This document shows, one piece after another, positions 1 to 9,642 of a stretch of 64,000 nt of DNA. The translations under genes and the position numbers were made by a program. Positions within the stretch are counted from its first letter, which is position 1; every line of letters begins with the position of its first letter. The stretch spans positions 310,001 through 374,000 of the forward strand of contig NZ_JALJXJ010000003.1 of the NCBI RefSeq assembly GCF_024170005.1, in the 5' to 3' direction. Under the pieces are notes generated by a model. It ran no database searches. It had not been told where the DNA came from and worked only from the letters and a program-made list of their open reading frames with translations. The stretch is from Azospirillum lipoferum. Its GTDB lineage: Bacteria; Pseudomonadota; Alphaproteobacteria; Azospirillales; Azospirillaceae.

Positions 1-15
1 AAAGGCAACCGCTCC

Positions 16-564
16 ATGACCGATGCAACGGTGCGTGCCAAACTGCTGGGCCTGCCCGGCAGCCTGCGCAGCAACTCCAACTCACTGGCCATCCTGCGCG
101 GATTGCGGGACGCCCTGCCGGCCGACGTCAGTATGGACGTCCGTGACCTGCGCCTGCCGCTCTACGACCAGGACATCGACACACCCGACGCCCCGGCGGA
201 GGTGCATGGCTTCCGTCAGGCCATTGCGGACGCCGACGGCGTGGTCATCGTCACGCCGGAATACAATTACGGCATGCCGGGCGTTCTGAAGAACGCGCTC
301 GATTGGGCCTCGCGCCCCTATGGCAAGTCGGCGCTGATCGGCAAGCCGGTGCTGGTCATTTCCAACTCCCCGGCCTTCACCGGCGGCGTGCGGGCGCACC
401 AGCAGGTGAACGACACGCTGCTGGCGCTTCCCGCCAAGTTGCTGGCCGGCCCCCAGGTGGTCGTCGGCGGCGTCGGCGAGAAGATCAAGGATGGCAAACT
501 GTCCGACGAAGCGGTGCTGAAATTCGCGCTCGGCGCCATCGACAGGATGCTGGCGGCGAAGTAA
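16..564 (+). CDS. NADPH-dependent FMN reductase family protein
   Basis: 182 aa, a full-length flavodoxin-fold NAD(P)H:FMN/quinone reductase (the family of chromate reductase and azoreductase-like enzymes). The N-terminal phosphate-binding loop GSLRSNSNS (residues 15-23) and the PEYNYGMPG motif (81-89) that contacts the flavin are both present. The family reduces FMN, quinones or xenobiotics in the cytoplasm with NADPH; the physiological substrate cannot be read from sequence. The ATG at 16 has an AAAGG about ten bases upstream, so the gene seems complete although it sits at the window edge. It converges on the aminotransferase gene, with a strong hairpin between them. Confidence 0.9.
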   Translation: MTDATVRAKLLGLPGSLRSNSNSLAILRGLRDALPADVSMDVRDLRLPLYDQDIDTPDAPAEVHGFRQAIADADGVVIVTPEYNYGMPGVLKNALDWASRPYGKSALIGKPVLVISNSPAFTGGVRAHQQVNDTLLALPAKLLAGPQVVVGGVGEKIKDGKLSDEAVLKFALGAIDRMLAAK

Positions 565-576
565 AGCCCCCAAACG

Positions 577-610
577 AAAAGGGCCGGCACCCTGAGGCGC
601 CGGCCCTTTT
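577..610. terminator. Bidirectional intrinsic terminator
   Basis: A 12-bp perfect stem (left arm AAAAGGGCCGGC, right arm GCCGGCCCTTTT) with a 10-base loop lies between two convergent genes. A-tract and T-tract flanks allow termination in both directions. Confidence 0.85.
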
Positions 611-634
611 CTTATCCCATCACCGCGGCGGCGA

Positions 635-2228
<1,594 letters not shown>

Positions 2229-2657
2229 GTGTTTTCCCGTATGGTGCTTGCGGCGTCGGCCGCGCTGATGCTGACCGGCGGCGTTGCCCTGGCCCAGGAT
2301 GTGATCCAGACCCGCAAGGCCGGGTTCGATGACTTCAAGAAGGCGATGGGCGAGATCAAGGACGCGGTGGGGAAGGGCGACCTCGCCGCCGTCGGCCCGG
2401 TCACCGACCGTATCGACGCCTTCGCCGCCAGGATCCCCAGCCTGTTCCCGCCCGGTTCCAACAAGGGCAAGACGGCGGCCAAGGAAGTGATCTGGGCCAA
2501 CTTCCCGGACTTCACCGCCAAGGCACAGGGCCTCCAGGCTTCCGCCCAGGCGCTGAAAACCGCCGCCGCCTCCGGTGACAAGGCCGCGACAGGCAAGGCG
2601 TTCGGCGCCATGGCTGACAGCTGCAAGGCCTGTCACCAGCGCTACCGCTCCGAATAA
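2229..2657 (+). CDS. Cytochrome c' family protein (class II c-type cytochrome)
   Basis: 142 aa from GTG 2229, which has AAGGA nine bases upstream; an in-frame ATG at 2220 would place that AAGGA directly against the start codon, so GTG is preferred. A signal peptide (hydrophobic run ending ALAQ) directs it to the periplasm. The mature part is a four-helix-bundle cytochrome c' with the single haem site CKACH close to the C terminus, as the family requires. Cytochromes c' bind NO and are often linked to nitrosative stress defence in denitrifiers. It faces the di-haem peroxidase and b561 genes, giving a small peroxide/NO electron-transfer neighbourhood. Confidence 0.85.
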   Translation: MFSRMVLAASAALMLTGGVALAQDVIQTRKAGFDDFKKAMGEIKDAVGKGDLAAVGPVTDRIDAFAARIPSLFPPGSNKGKTAAKEVIWANFPDFTAKAQGLQASAQALKTAAASGDKAATGKAFGAMADSCKACHQRYRSE

Positions 2658-2675
2658 GCGGCCGGCCCGGCAAAG

Positions 2676-2716
2676 AAAAAGCCCTCCCCTACCGCCGTGG
2701 GCAAGGGCCTCTTCCC
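2676..2716. terminator. Possible terminator between convergent cytochrome genes
   Basis: An A-run followed by AGCCCT and, about 20 bases later, AGGGCCTCTT could form an imperfect hairpin between the convergent cytochrome c' and peroxidase genes. The stem is short, so this is tentative. Confidence 0.3.
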
Positions 2717-2726
2717 GGGCGGTTCC

Positions 2727-3818
2727 TTACTTGAAGACGGGCTGCGGCGTGGCCGGCGTGCTGGCCGGCAGCAGCGGATAGTCGACGCGCGGTTGCTGGC
2801 CGGTCAGCGCGGTCAGGAAGGCGGTGATCTTGTCGATCTCCTGGTCGGACAGGGCGGCGCCAAGCTGGCTCGACCCCATCACCGCGACCGCCTGACGCAG
2901 GTCCCACACCTTGCCGGAATGGAAATAGGGGGCAGTCAACGCCACGTTGCGCAGGGTAGGGGCGCGGAAGACATATTCGTCGTCGGCGGTCTTGGTGACG
3001 GCGAAACGGCCCTTGTCGCCCGGCGGCAGGATCTCCGCCCCCGGCTTGGTCACGACGCCGAAGGGGAAATAGTCGTGGCCGCCGACATTGACGCCGTTGT
3101 GGCAACCGGCACAGCCCTTGTCGATGAACAGTTCCAGCCCGGCTTTCTGCATATCGGTCAGCGCGTCGGCCTTTCCTTCCAGATATTGGTCGAAAGGCGC
3201 GGCGGGAGTGGTCAGCGTCGCTTCGAACGCCTCGATTGCCATGGCGACATTGTCGAAGCTGACGGGGTTCTTCTCGTTCGGGAAGGCGTCGGCAAATTTG
3301 ACCTTGTAGGCGGGAATGCTGTTCAGCACCGCCATCACGCGGTCGGGCGTGCTGTTCATCTCCACCCCGGCCTGGATCGGCCCCTTGGCCTGGGCCTTCA
3401 GGTCTTCCGCCCGGCCGTCCCAGAACTGGGCGACGTTCAGCACGGCGTTCAGCACGGTCGGCGCGTTGCGCGGCCCCTTCTGCCAGCCGTGACCAACCGA
3501 GGTCTCCAGCCCGTCAACACCGCCCAATCCGAGATTGTGGCAGCTGTTGCAGGAGAAGATGCCGCTGGCCGACAGGCGCGGATCGAAGAACAGCATCTTC
3601 CCCAGGTCGATCTTCTCGCGAGTGACCGCGTTGTCGCGGACCACCGGCAAGGTGGCGGGCAGCGGCTTGAACAGCTCGCGCGCACGGCCCATCAGAGCGT
3701 CACCGCCGGCAGCCGGTGCTGCGCCGGCGGTCGCGGCAAGGATGCTCAGGGCGGCAGTGGCAGTGACCAGCAGGCCTTTCAGCGCTGCGGTCGGGCGTTC
3801 TCCGGTTTGTGCGTGCAT
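2727..3818 (-). CDS. Di-haem cytochrome c peroxidase (CcpA/MauG family)
   Basis: 363 aa with a signal peptide (hydrophobic segment about 14-34). Two CxxCH haem sites are visible: SCNSCH (C90/C93/H94) in the N-terminal peroxidatic domain and GCAGCH (C236/C239/H240) in the C-terminal electron-transfer domain, with the conserved GPRNAPTVLN and FWDGRAEDL blocks after the first. Family members reduce H2O2 to water in the periplasm with electrons from a small cytochrome c or cupredoxin. The neighbouring b561 cytochrome could feed electrons; this is inferred from position. The 205 bases upstream contain a small palindrome, TTCTA-AAC-TAGAA, at 3952-3964. Confidence 0.9.
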   Translation of the reverse strand: MHAQTGERPTAALKGLLVTATAALSILAATAGAAPAAGGDALMGRARELFKPLPATLPVVRDNAVTREKIDLGKMLFFDPRLSASGIFSCNSCHNLGLGGVDGLETSVGHGWQKGPRNAPTVLNAVLNVAQFWDGRAEDLKAQAKGPIQAGVEMNSTPDRVMAVLNSIPAYKVKFADAFPNEKNPVSFDNVAMAIEAFEATLTTPAAPFDQYLEGKADALTDMQKAGLELFIDKGCAGCHNGVNVGGHDYFPFGVVTKPGAEILPPGDKGRFAVTKTADDEYVFRAPTLRNVALTAPYFHSGKVWDLRQAVAVMGSSQLGAALSDQEIDKITAFLTALTGQQPRVDYPLLPASTPATPQPVFK

Positions 3819-4023
3819 GACTGGCGGTCCCCCGGCCGGCCGACATCCTCACCGCAGCCTGAAGCTTCAATCAGGCAAAGGTTGATCGATCCCGGAAATC
3901 GGGCCGGCGTCATTGGTTCGTCAAGGTGTGGTGCGGATCAATCTGGAGTCATTCTAAACTAGAAACCGCACAGCCCCAGACGACCCATTGTCGCACACAA
4001 CCAATGACATATGCCGCGCGAGA

Positions 4024-4722
4024 TCAGCCGGCGGCGCGCAGCACCAGGAAGACCAGCCCGGCCGACGCCGCCAGGATCGCCAGCGCCAACGCCGCCGGGG
4101 CACGGCGCGGCTCCGCCGCCGACAGCCGTGCCGGCAGAATTTTGCGGCCGGTGACCATCGGGCGGATCAGATTGTCCTTCCTGACCAGCAGATGGAAGAA
4201 CACCGCCGCCACGTGCAGCCCGATCAGCACGAAGATGCCGTTGGCAAGCAGCCGGTGCAGCGAACTGAGCAGCGCCACCGTGGCGCCGGAGGCCAGCGGA
4301 ACCAGCGGACCATCGATCAGGATGTCGTCGCTGGTGAACAGGCCGCTGCCGGCCTGGACCAGCAGCATCAGCAACAGCGTCACCACCATCAGCGCGCCCA
4401 GCGGGTTGTGGCCCAGGGTGAAGGCGGCTTCTCCGCCCGCGCGTGAGCGCTTCAAATAGTCGCGGATCGCCCGCGGTCCCTTGACGAAATCGGCGAAACG
4501 GGCGGTCTGGCTGCCCACCACACCCCAGACCATACGGAACAGCACGAGAATCAGAACTGTTTCACCCGCCAACATATGAACGGCAAGCACACCAAACTCA
4601 GCCGACAGAATCGCGACCGCCACCGCGGCGACCAGCGCCCAATGAAAAAGGCGGGTCGGCAGGTCCCAGACCCGTAGCTCACGGCCGTGTTTCTCCCGAG
4701 TCGCGGTATGACCACTTGCCAT
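4024..4722 (-). CDS. Cytochrome b561 family protein, di-haem membrane cytochrome
   Basis: 232 aa from the ATG at 4722, which has AAGGA seven bases upstream; a longer in-frame reading back to 4935 has no ribosome site and no similarity I recognise. The pattern VWDLPTRLFHW starts the first membrane helix, and further hydrophobic segments follow with histidines suited to b-haem ligation (FHW, HML, LHRLL, GLHVAAVFFH). This is the bacterial b561 / Ni-Fe hydrogenase b-type cytochrome family, which moves electrons between the quinone pool and periplasmic partners. It lies upstream of the di-haem peroxidase gene on the same strand, separated by about 200 bases. Confidence 0.85.
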   Translation of the reverse strand: MASGHTATREKHGRELRVWDLPTRLFHWALVAAVAVAILSAEFGVLAVHMLAGETVLILVLFRMVWGVVGSQTARFADFVKGPRAIRDYLKRSRAGGEAAFTLGHNPLGALMVVTLLLMLLVQAGSGLFTSDDILIDGPLVPLASGATVALLSSLHRLLANGIFVLIGLHVAAVFFHLLVRKDNLIRPMVTGRKILPARLSAAEPRRAPAALALAILAASAGLVFLVLRAAG

Positions 4723-4960
4723 CGCTCGATCCTTGCAGTGTTCGGCCGTGTTTTCGGCCCCCGTCATCTGCGGCAAATGGACGGATTCTTTATACTGATC
4801 CTGAAAACGCCACGGTTCCGTGGTGGCAAAGGCCGATGGACGTGTCAACAGGCTTGAAGCGCCGCCCGGACGACGGATATGAGAATGCGACGCATCAGCC
4901 GGCCTGCCGGCGCAAAGACAGCCACAACTCCCCAATCATCCCGCTGATAAGGACCTCGCC

Positions 4961-5197
4961 ATGCCCGACAAACAGCTCCTCCACCTCGTGTTCGGCGGCG
5001 AACTCGTGCGTCCGGACACGGACCAGTTCGTCGATCCGTCGAAGCTGCACATCGTCGGCATCTTCCCGAGCTATGACGAGGCCTACAAGGCATGGCGCGG
5101 CGCCACCGGCCAGACCATCGACGACGCCCACACCCGCTACTACATCGTCCACCTGCACCGCTTCCTCGACCCGGCGGCGGACAACCACAAGCACTGA
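4961..5197 (+). CDS. DUF4170 domain-containing small protein
   Basis: 78 aa with AAGGA eight bases before the ATG. The whole protein matches the alphaproteobacterial DUF4170 pattern: a GGELVRPDTDQFVDPS start, SYDEAYKAWRG in the middle and a C-terminal YYIVHLHRFLDP. It has no signal peptide and no membrane segment. The function of the family is unknown. It is followed by a phosphoesterase gene after a GC-rich gap of about 75 bases. Confidence 0.85.
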   Translation: MPDKQLLHLVFGGELVRPDTDQFVDPSKLHIVGIFPSYDEAYKAWRGATGQTIDDAHTRYYIVHLHRFLDPAADNHKH

Positions 5198-5273
5198 GCG
5201 CGGAGCCGCCGGCGCGCCGGTAGCGGGACCCCGGTGTGGGAACCGCCCGCGGCGCGCCGGCGTTGACCGGTCG

Positions 5274-5810
5274 ATGACCGTATACTTCACCTCCGACACC
5301 CATTTCGGCCATGGCGGCGCCCGCGGCCGCTTCCGCCGCCCCTTCGCCTCCACCGCCGAGATGGACGCGGTGATGGAGGCGAACTGGAACGCCACCGTCG
5401 GCCCGAACGACGAGGTCTGGCACCTCGGCGACTTCGCCCTGCACATGAAGCCCGACGCAATGGCCGCCCTGCTCGGCCGGCTGAACGGCACTAAGCATCT
5501 GATCGCCGGCAACAACGACGGCCCGGCGACGCTGGTGCTGCCCGGCTGGGCCAGCGTCGGGCATTACGCCGAGTTGACGCTGGACGGCGTCGATCTGGTG
5601 ATGTGCCATTATGCCTTCCGCACCTGGAATGGCATGCACCGCAAGGCGCTGAACCTGCACGGTCACAGCCACGGCCAATTGAAGCCGCAACCCCGGCAGA
5701 TCGACGTCGGCGTCGACGTCTGGAATTTCCGCCCGGTCACGCTGGCCGAACTGACGGTCCCCCGCCCACGGCGGAAGAGGATGCCAGAGGGCGAAGCGCC
5801 GGTTTTTTGA
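5274..5810 (+). CDS. Calcineurin-like metallophosphoesterase
   Basis: 178 aa. All family metal-binding motifs are present in order: SDTHFGH near the N terminus, HLGDFA, GNND, the CHY segment and GHSHG. This fits the small YfcE-like or phage-type phosphohydrolases with a two-metal centre. The substrate is unknown. The ATG at 5274 was chosen because it begins directly at the conserved first strand (VYFTSDTH). The last codons and the stop run into a dispersed palindromic repeat (5803-5861), so the C-terminal residues may have been changed by that insertion. Confidence 0.85.
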   Translation: MTVYFTSDTHFGHGGARGRFRRPFASTAEMDAVMEANWNATVGPNDEVWHLGDFALHMKPDAMAALLGRLNGTKHLIAGNNDGPATLVLPGWASVGHYAELTLDGVDLVMCHYAFRTWNGMHRKALNLHGHSHGQLKPQPRQIDVGVDVWNFRPVTLAELTVPRPRRKRMPEGEAPVF

Positions 5811-5861
5811 TTTTTCGTGCGATTCACGCTTCAGACGATTCTGTCTGAAGCGATCGCACTT
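5803..5861 (-). repeat. Dispersed palindromic 3'-end repeat, copy A
   Basis: A 59-bp element read on the minus strand from the stop codon of the GGDEF/EAL gene. Outer arms GTGCGAT / ATCGCAC enclose inner arms CTTCAGAC / GTCTGAAG. It aligns with copy B at 42071-42129 with about 8 mismatches over 59 positions, most of them transitions. Neither direction has the U-run after the stem that a canonical intrinsic terminator would need. Confidence 0.8.
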
Positions 5862-8230
5862 TAGGCAGCCCCCAGTTCCCCCTGCCGCAGCCGTTCCATC
5901 AGCAGGCGGCAGGCGGCGTCGGCCGGCACCGGGCGGCCGGTCAGCCAGCCCTGGACCTGGGTGCAGTTGTGGTGGCGCAGGAAATTGGCCTGCTCCGTCT
6001 TCTCCACCCCTTCGGCGACCACATGCAGGCCCAGCATGTCGGCCATGGCGATGATGGTGGAGACGATGCCGGCATCCTCGCGCTCGTTCGGCACGCCGTT
6101 GATGAAGGAGCGGTCGATCTTCAGCGTGGTGATCGGCAGCCGCTTCAGATAGCTCAAGCTGGAATGGCCGGTGCCGAAATCGTCCACCGCCACCCGGATG
6201 CCCATCGCCTTCAACGCCGCCAGAACGGCCAGCGCGTGGTCGAGGTCCTGCATCACCGCGCCTTCGGTGATCTCCAGTTCGATCAGGCCGGGCGGCAGGC
6301 CGTGGCGATCGATGATGCGCCGGAAATCCTCGGCGCTGCGGTTGCGCAGATGCTTGGGTGAGATGTTGACGGCGACCGGCACCGGCTCCATTCCCGCATC
6401 CAGCCATTCCCGCATCTGGCGGCAGGCCTCGTCCAGCACCCAGTCGCCGAGCGGGACGATGAAGCCGGTCTCCTCCGCCACCGGGATGAACTCGCCGGGC
6501 GGGATCATCATGCCCTGCCCCAAACCCTGCCCCGGCTTCTCCCAGCGCAGCAGGGCCTCGAACCCCTCCAGCGAGTAGTCGATCAGCGACACTTTGGGCT
6601 GGTAATGCAGACGGAACTGTTTCAACGCCAGCGCCGCCCGCAAATCGCCGTCCAGCGCCAGTTGCCGCCGCGCCTGTTCGGCCAGTTCGGGACGGAAGAA
6701 GGCGTGACGGCGGCCCCCCATCCGCTTGGCGGCGTAGAGCGCCGTCTCGGCCGCGCGCAGGAGCGCCTGCGGGTCGTCGCCATCCGTAGCGCCTTCTCCG
6801 CCGAGGTCGGTCGGGTAGACGGCAATGCCGACCGCCGGGCGGACATAATGCTCGCAACCCGGCAGGGTGACCGGCGCGTCGAAGGCATCCAAAATTCGTC
6901 CGGCGATGATCGCCGCCTCGTCGGCGTCGTTGATTTCCTCCAGCACCACGGCGAAATCATCGGTACCGATCCGGCCGACCAGATCGGCGGCCCGCACCGA
7001 GGCGACGATCCGCCGTGCCACCTCCTGCAGCAGCGCATCGCCGGCCTGATGGCCCAGCGTGTCGGTGATCAGCTTGAAGCGCGACAGGTCCAGGCACAAC
7101 ACGGCGAAGGGACGCCGGTAACGGCGGCTGCGCTCCACCGCCGCCTCCAGCAGTGATTCGATCATCGCCCGGTTGGGCAGGCCGGTCAGCCGGTCGCGGG
7201 TGGCCAGCCGCATCAGTTCGCGTTCGTGGCGCAGCCGCTCGGTCACGTCGGCCAGCGCGCAGACGAAGCCGCGCCGCCCCTGCACCACCAGCGGCGACAC
7301 GCTGAGCGAGGCGTCGATCCGTTCGCCGGTTCCCGTGCGCTCGATCCCCAGCGCCTCCACCCGCACCGGTTCGGGCACATCCGCCTCCGCCGCCATGTCG
7401 GCCAGCAGCGAGTCGATCCGCGCGCGATCGGGGGCGGTGAACAGCCTGGACAGCGGCCGGCCGCGCAGTTCTCCGGCAGCCGCGCCGAACAGGGCGACGG
7501 CGGCGGGGTTGTGCTCTTCGATCAGGCCGCGGGCATCGACCAGCAGGATCGCCTCGCCGACATTGTTCATGATGCCGGCCAGCCGCTCGTCCCGTTCGAT
7601 CAGGGCGATGGCGGCGCGGCGGCAGAACTCCATGGCGCGGGCCATGGCGCCGAATTCGTCGCGGCGGTCGCAGCCGGGAATGTCGATGTCGGTCCGCCCC
7701 TCCGTCAGCAGGCGCATGCGGTCCGACAGCGCTTCCAGCGGCCCCACCACATGCTGCGACAGGAACATCGCCCCAGGCCAGCTCACCACCAGCAAGGCGA
7801 CCAGGAACAGCAGGAAACCCGACGCCTCCACCAGGAAATCGCGGTCGAGGTCGCCGATGTCGCCGGCGGCGGCGATCGCCCAGCCCCAGGGCTCGAACCG
7901 TCCCTCCGCCGTGACGGCGCGGTCGATGGCCGGCCAGCCATCGGGGATGACGCCGTCCGTGAAAATCCTGACATGAAAGGGCTTGGCCGACAGGGCCAGC
8001 AGCGCCGTCCGCGCCCGGTCGCGCGCCTCGTCGCCGGAGATCGCACCGGAAATCGCCGACCGTTCCAGATCGCGCAGAAGCAGACCCGCCGAATCCACCA
8101 GGGCAACGGCGACCTGCCCCCGCTCGGCGATCATGCCCTGCCGCAGCAGGTAGAGCGCGGGGATCGCCGCCATCAGGCAGCCGATCAGGCCGATCCAGGT
8201 CAGCCAGCGAATCTTGCGGCGCAGCGTCAT
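5861..8230 (-). CDS. Membrane GGDEF/EAL protein with HAMP and PAS domains
   Basis: 789 aa. An N-terminal membrane segment, a periplasmic loop of about 110 residues and a second segment (FLLFLVALLVVSW) lead into a HAMP linker. A PAS domain (MNNVGEAILLVDARG onward), a GGDEF domain and an EAL domain follow. The GGDEF signature reads GTDDF, so cyclase activity is doubtful, although the flanking RDRLTGLPNR block is good. The EAL domain looks catalytic: FEALLRW, then AVDDFGTGHSSLSYL, then a conserved KIDRSFI. The best reading is a membrane sensor that hydrolyses c-di-GMP and affects motility and biofilm decisions. It converges on the phosphoesterase gene. Confidence 0.9.
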   Translation of the reverse strand: MTLRRKIRWLTWIGLIGCLMAAIPALYLLRQGMIAERGQVAVALVDSAGLLLRDLERSAISGAISGDEARDRARTALLALSAKPFHVRIFTDGVIPDGWPAIDRAVTAEGRFEPWGWAIAAAGDIGDLDRDFLVEASGFLLFLVALLVVSWPGAMFLSQHVVGPLEALSDRMRLLTEGRTDIDIPGCDRRDEFGAMARAMEFCRRAAIALIERDERLAGIMNNVGEAILLVDARGLIEEHNPAAVALFGAAAGELRGRPLSRLFTAPDRARIDSLLADMAAEADVPEPVRVEALGIERTGTGERIDASLSVSPLVVQGRRGFVCALADVTERLRHERELMRLATRDRLTGLPNRAMIESLLEAAVERSRRYRRPFAVLCLDLSRFKLITDTLGHQAGDALLQEVARRIVASVRAADLVGRIGTDDFAVVLEEINDADEAAIIAGRILDAFDAPVTLPGCEHYVRPAVGIAVYPTDLGGEGATDGDDPQALLRAAETALYAAKRMGGRRHAFFRPELAEQARRQLALDGDLRAALALKQFRLHYQPKVSLIDYSLEGFEALLRWEKPGQGLGQGMMIPPGEFIPVAEETGFIVPLGDWVLDEACRQMREWLDAGMEPVPVAVNISPKHLRNRSAEDFRRIIDRHGLPPGLIELEITEGAVMQDLDHALAVLAALKAMGIRVAVDDFGTGHSSLSYLKRLPITTLKIDRSFINGVPNEREDAGIVSTIIAMADMLGLHVVAEGVEKTEQANFLRHHNCTQVQGWLTGRPVPADAACRLLMERLRQGELGAA

Positions 8231-8479
8231 GGGGCTTGGCGTCGCTCTCTTGTCCGTTCGGTAAACGGACGGTTAGTCATACGAAGGGGAAGGTGACGAC
8301 TTCGTTTCAATCGTGCAATTCAATTTTTCTTCGCACGCGCAACAGACCCCTGTCCAACCCATACGAAGGTTGCATGCTGCGGCGCTTTGTCCCTGGCCTG
8401 CCCTTGGTCCGGCCGCCGATCCCCTGATGGCCTTCGTGCCGCAGGGATGGCGGCCAGGACCGGTTCATCCCACCCCTGC

Positions 8480-9313
8480 TCACCCCTGGCTGGGATAAAG
8501 GCGCTGGAAGCCCTCGGTGACACGGGCGATCACCGCCGGATCACGGTCCCGCCAATAGCGCGGGTCACGCATCAGGGTGCGCAGTTCGGCCTCGCCCTCG
8601 CCGCCGCCCGACCGGTTGCCCGCCATCGACAGGGCCACCGGCTCGCTGCCGGTCATCATCGCATAAAGCGCCATGACACCTTCGTAGGTGGTCGCCAGCC
8701 CTTCCACCGCGGCCGGCGGCAGGGTCTTGCCGGCCCAGGCCAGCAGTTGCCGCGACACCTCACGCCAGCGCTCCTCGCCGCCGAAGCGGGCGACCAGCCG
8801 CTCGACCTCGCGCTCCGCCTGGAATTCGGCGGCTATGGTCTGGATCAGCGGGATCATCCGCTCGGCGGCGAGATCATAGAGAAGCTGCGCCTGGTCAGGG
8901 GTGTAGCCGGCCTGATGCAGGCGGCCGTTGATCTCCGGGTCGGGCTGGAACAGGCCATGACCGCAGGCGATGCTGTAGCCGTCCGGCGTCTCCGGCGTCC
9001 CCAACAGGCGGCGAAGCTGCGCGGGGTCGAGGCTGGCCGGATCGAAGGGGGCGGGTTCGGAGGGCGACTCGGAAGCGGCGTCCTGCGGAGCCTGACGCGG
9101 CTGGCCCTGCGACGACAGGCGGCGTTCCAGCTCCAGGTAGGATCTCAGCAGGGCCTCGACGCGCAGGGTGCCGGTCTTGGGATCGCGGAACTTCTCCGGG
9201 ATCGGCAGCGGCGGAGCCGCATCGGCGGGGGCGGGGGCGGGGGCGGGGGCGGGGGCGGGGGCGGGGGCGGGGGCGGGGGCGGCTGCGGATTCGGTCAGCA
9301 GAGTGTCGGCCAT
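8480..9313 (-). CDS. Phage scaffold-like (capsid assembly) protein, podovirus type
   Basis: 277 aa from the second of two adjacent ATGs (AGGAG six bases upstream). The N terminus is a long alanine-proline run encoded by a perfect hexanucleotide repeat. After it come IPEKFRDPKTGTLRVEALLRSYLELERR and a charged helical body. The family-level reading is a T7-like capsid assembly/scaffold protein, based on the start of the globular part ('K-F.D..TG..n...LL.SY.eLE'), the helical composition and its position after a head-tail connector gene. No capsid gene follows it. The assignment is moderately sure; a domesticated role is possible. Confidence 0.6.
   Translation of the reverse strand: MADTLLTESAAAPAPAPAPAPAPAPAPAPADAAPPLPIPEKFRDPKTGTLRVEALLRSYLELERRLSSQGQPRQAPQDAASESPSEPAPFDPASLDPAQLRRLLGTPETPDGYSIACGHGLFQPDPEINGRLHQAGYTPDQAQLLYDLAAERMIPLIQTIAAEFQAEREVERLVARFGGEERWREVSRQLLAWAGKTLPPAAVEGLATTYEGVMALYAMMTGSEPVALSMAGNRSGGGEGEAELRTLMRDPRYWRDRDPAVIARVTEGFQRLYPSQG
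9227..9280. repeat. GGGGGC hexanucleotide microsatellite, 9 units
   Basis: Nine perfect tandem copies of GGGGGC (54 bp) lie inside the scaffold-like gene and encode its Ala-Pro run. Unit gain or loss would change the protein by two residues without shifting the frame. Confidence 0.95.
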
Positions 9314-9357
9314 CATCAACTCCTGCAAGGAAGGGAAAGGGGTGGAAGCACCGCCGG

Positions 9358-9642
9358 TCATCCTGTCCGCCCGCGCGTGACCAGCGCGAGAATGGTGGCG
9401 ACCAGTTGGCGCTGTCCTTCGAGGTGACGCAGCGCCGCCTCCGGCGCGTCAGGCCCCAGCGCGCGATCGAGCGTCATCGCCCGCAGCACCGCCAGCACCC
9501 GCACCCCGTCATTTCCGGCGAAGCAGCGGGCGAAGCTGGGCGCCGGATCGCCCTCCGACGCCGTGGCGTTATCCGAACCGCAGGGAGGTGACGCTTCCAG
9601 CCAGTCCCAGCCGGCCTGCTCGACCGTCGGGTGGTCAGCCAT
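9358..9642 (-). CDS. Bbp19-like small phage protein
   Basis: 94 aa. The C-terminal two thirds (FARCFAGNDGVRVLAVLRAM, then a gap, then ALRHLEGQRQLVATILALV) match the Bbp19-like phage domain pattern: a conserved FxxxFxxxxG..VL stretch and a terminal helix with LxxxEGxRxL. Such proteins lie between the connector and scaffold/capsid genes in Bordetella BPP-1-like podoviruses. The ATG overlaps the end of the connector gene by eight bases, which suggests translational coupling. Biochemical function is unknown. Confidence 0.65.
   Translation of the reverse strand: MADHPTVEQAGWDWLEASPPCGSDNATASEGDPAPSFARCFAGNDGVRVLAVLRAMTLDRALGPDAPEAALRHLEGQRQLVATILALVTRGRTG

Noticed and set aside
5803..5861. Simple intrinsic terminator
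   Set aside because: In both directions the T-run is before rather than after the stem, and a second near-identical copy exists elsewhere.
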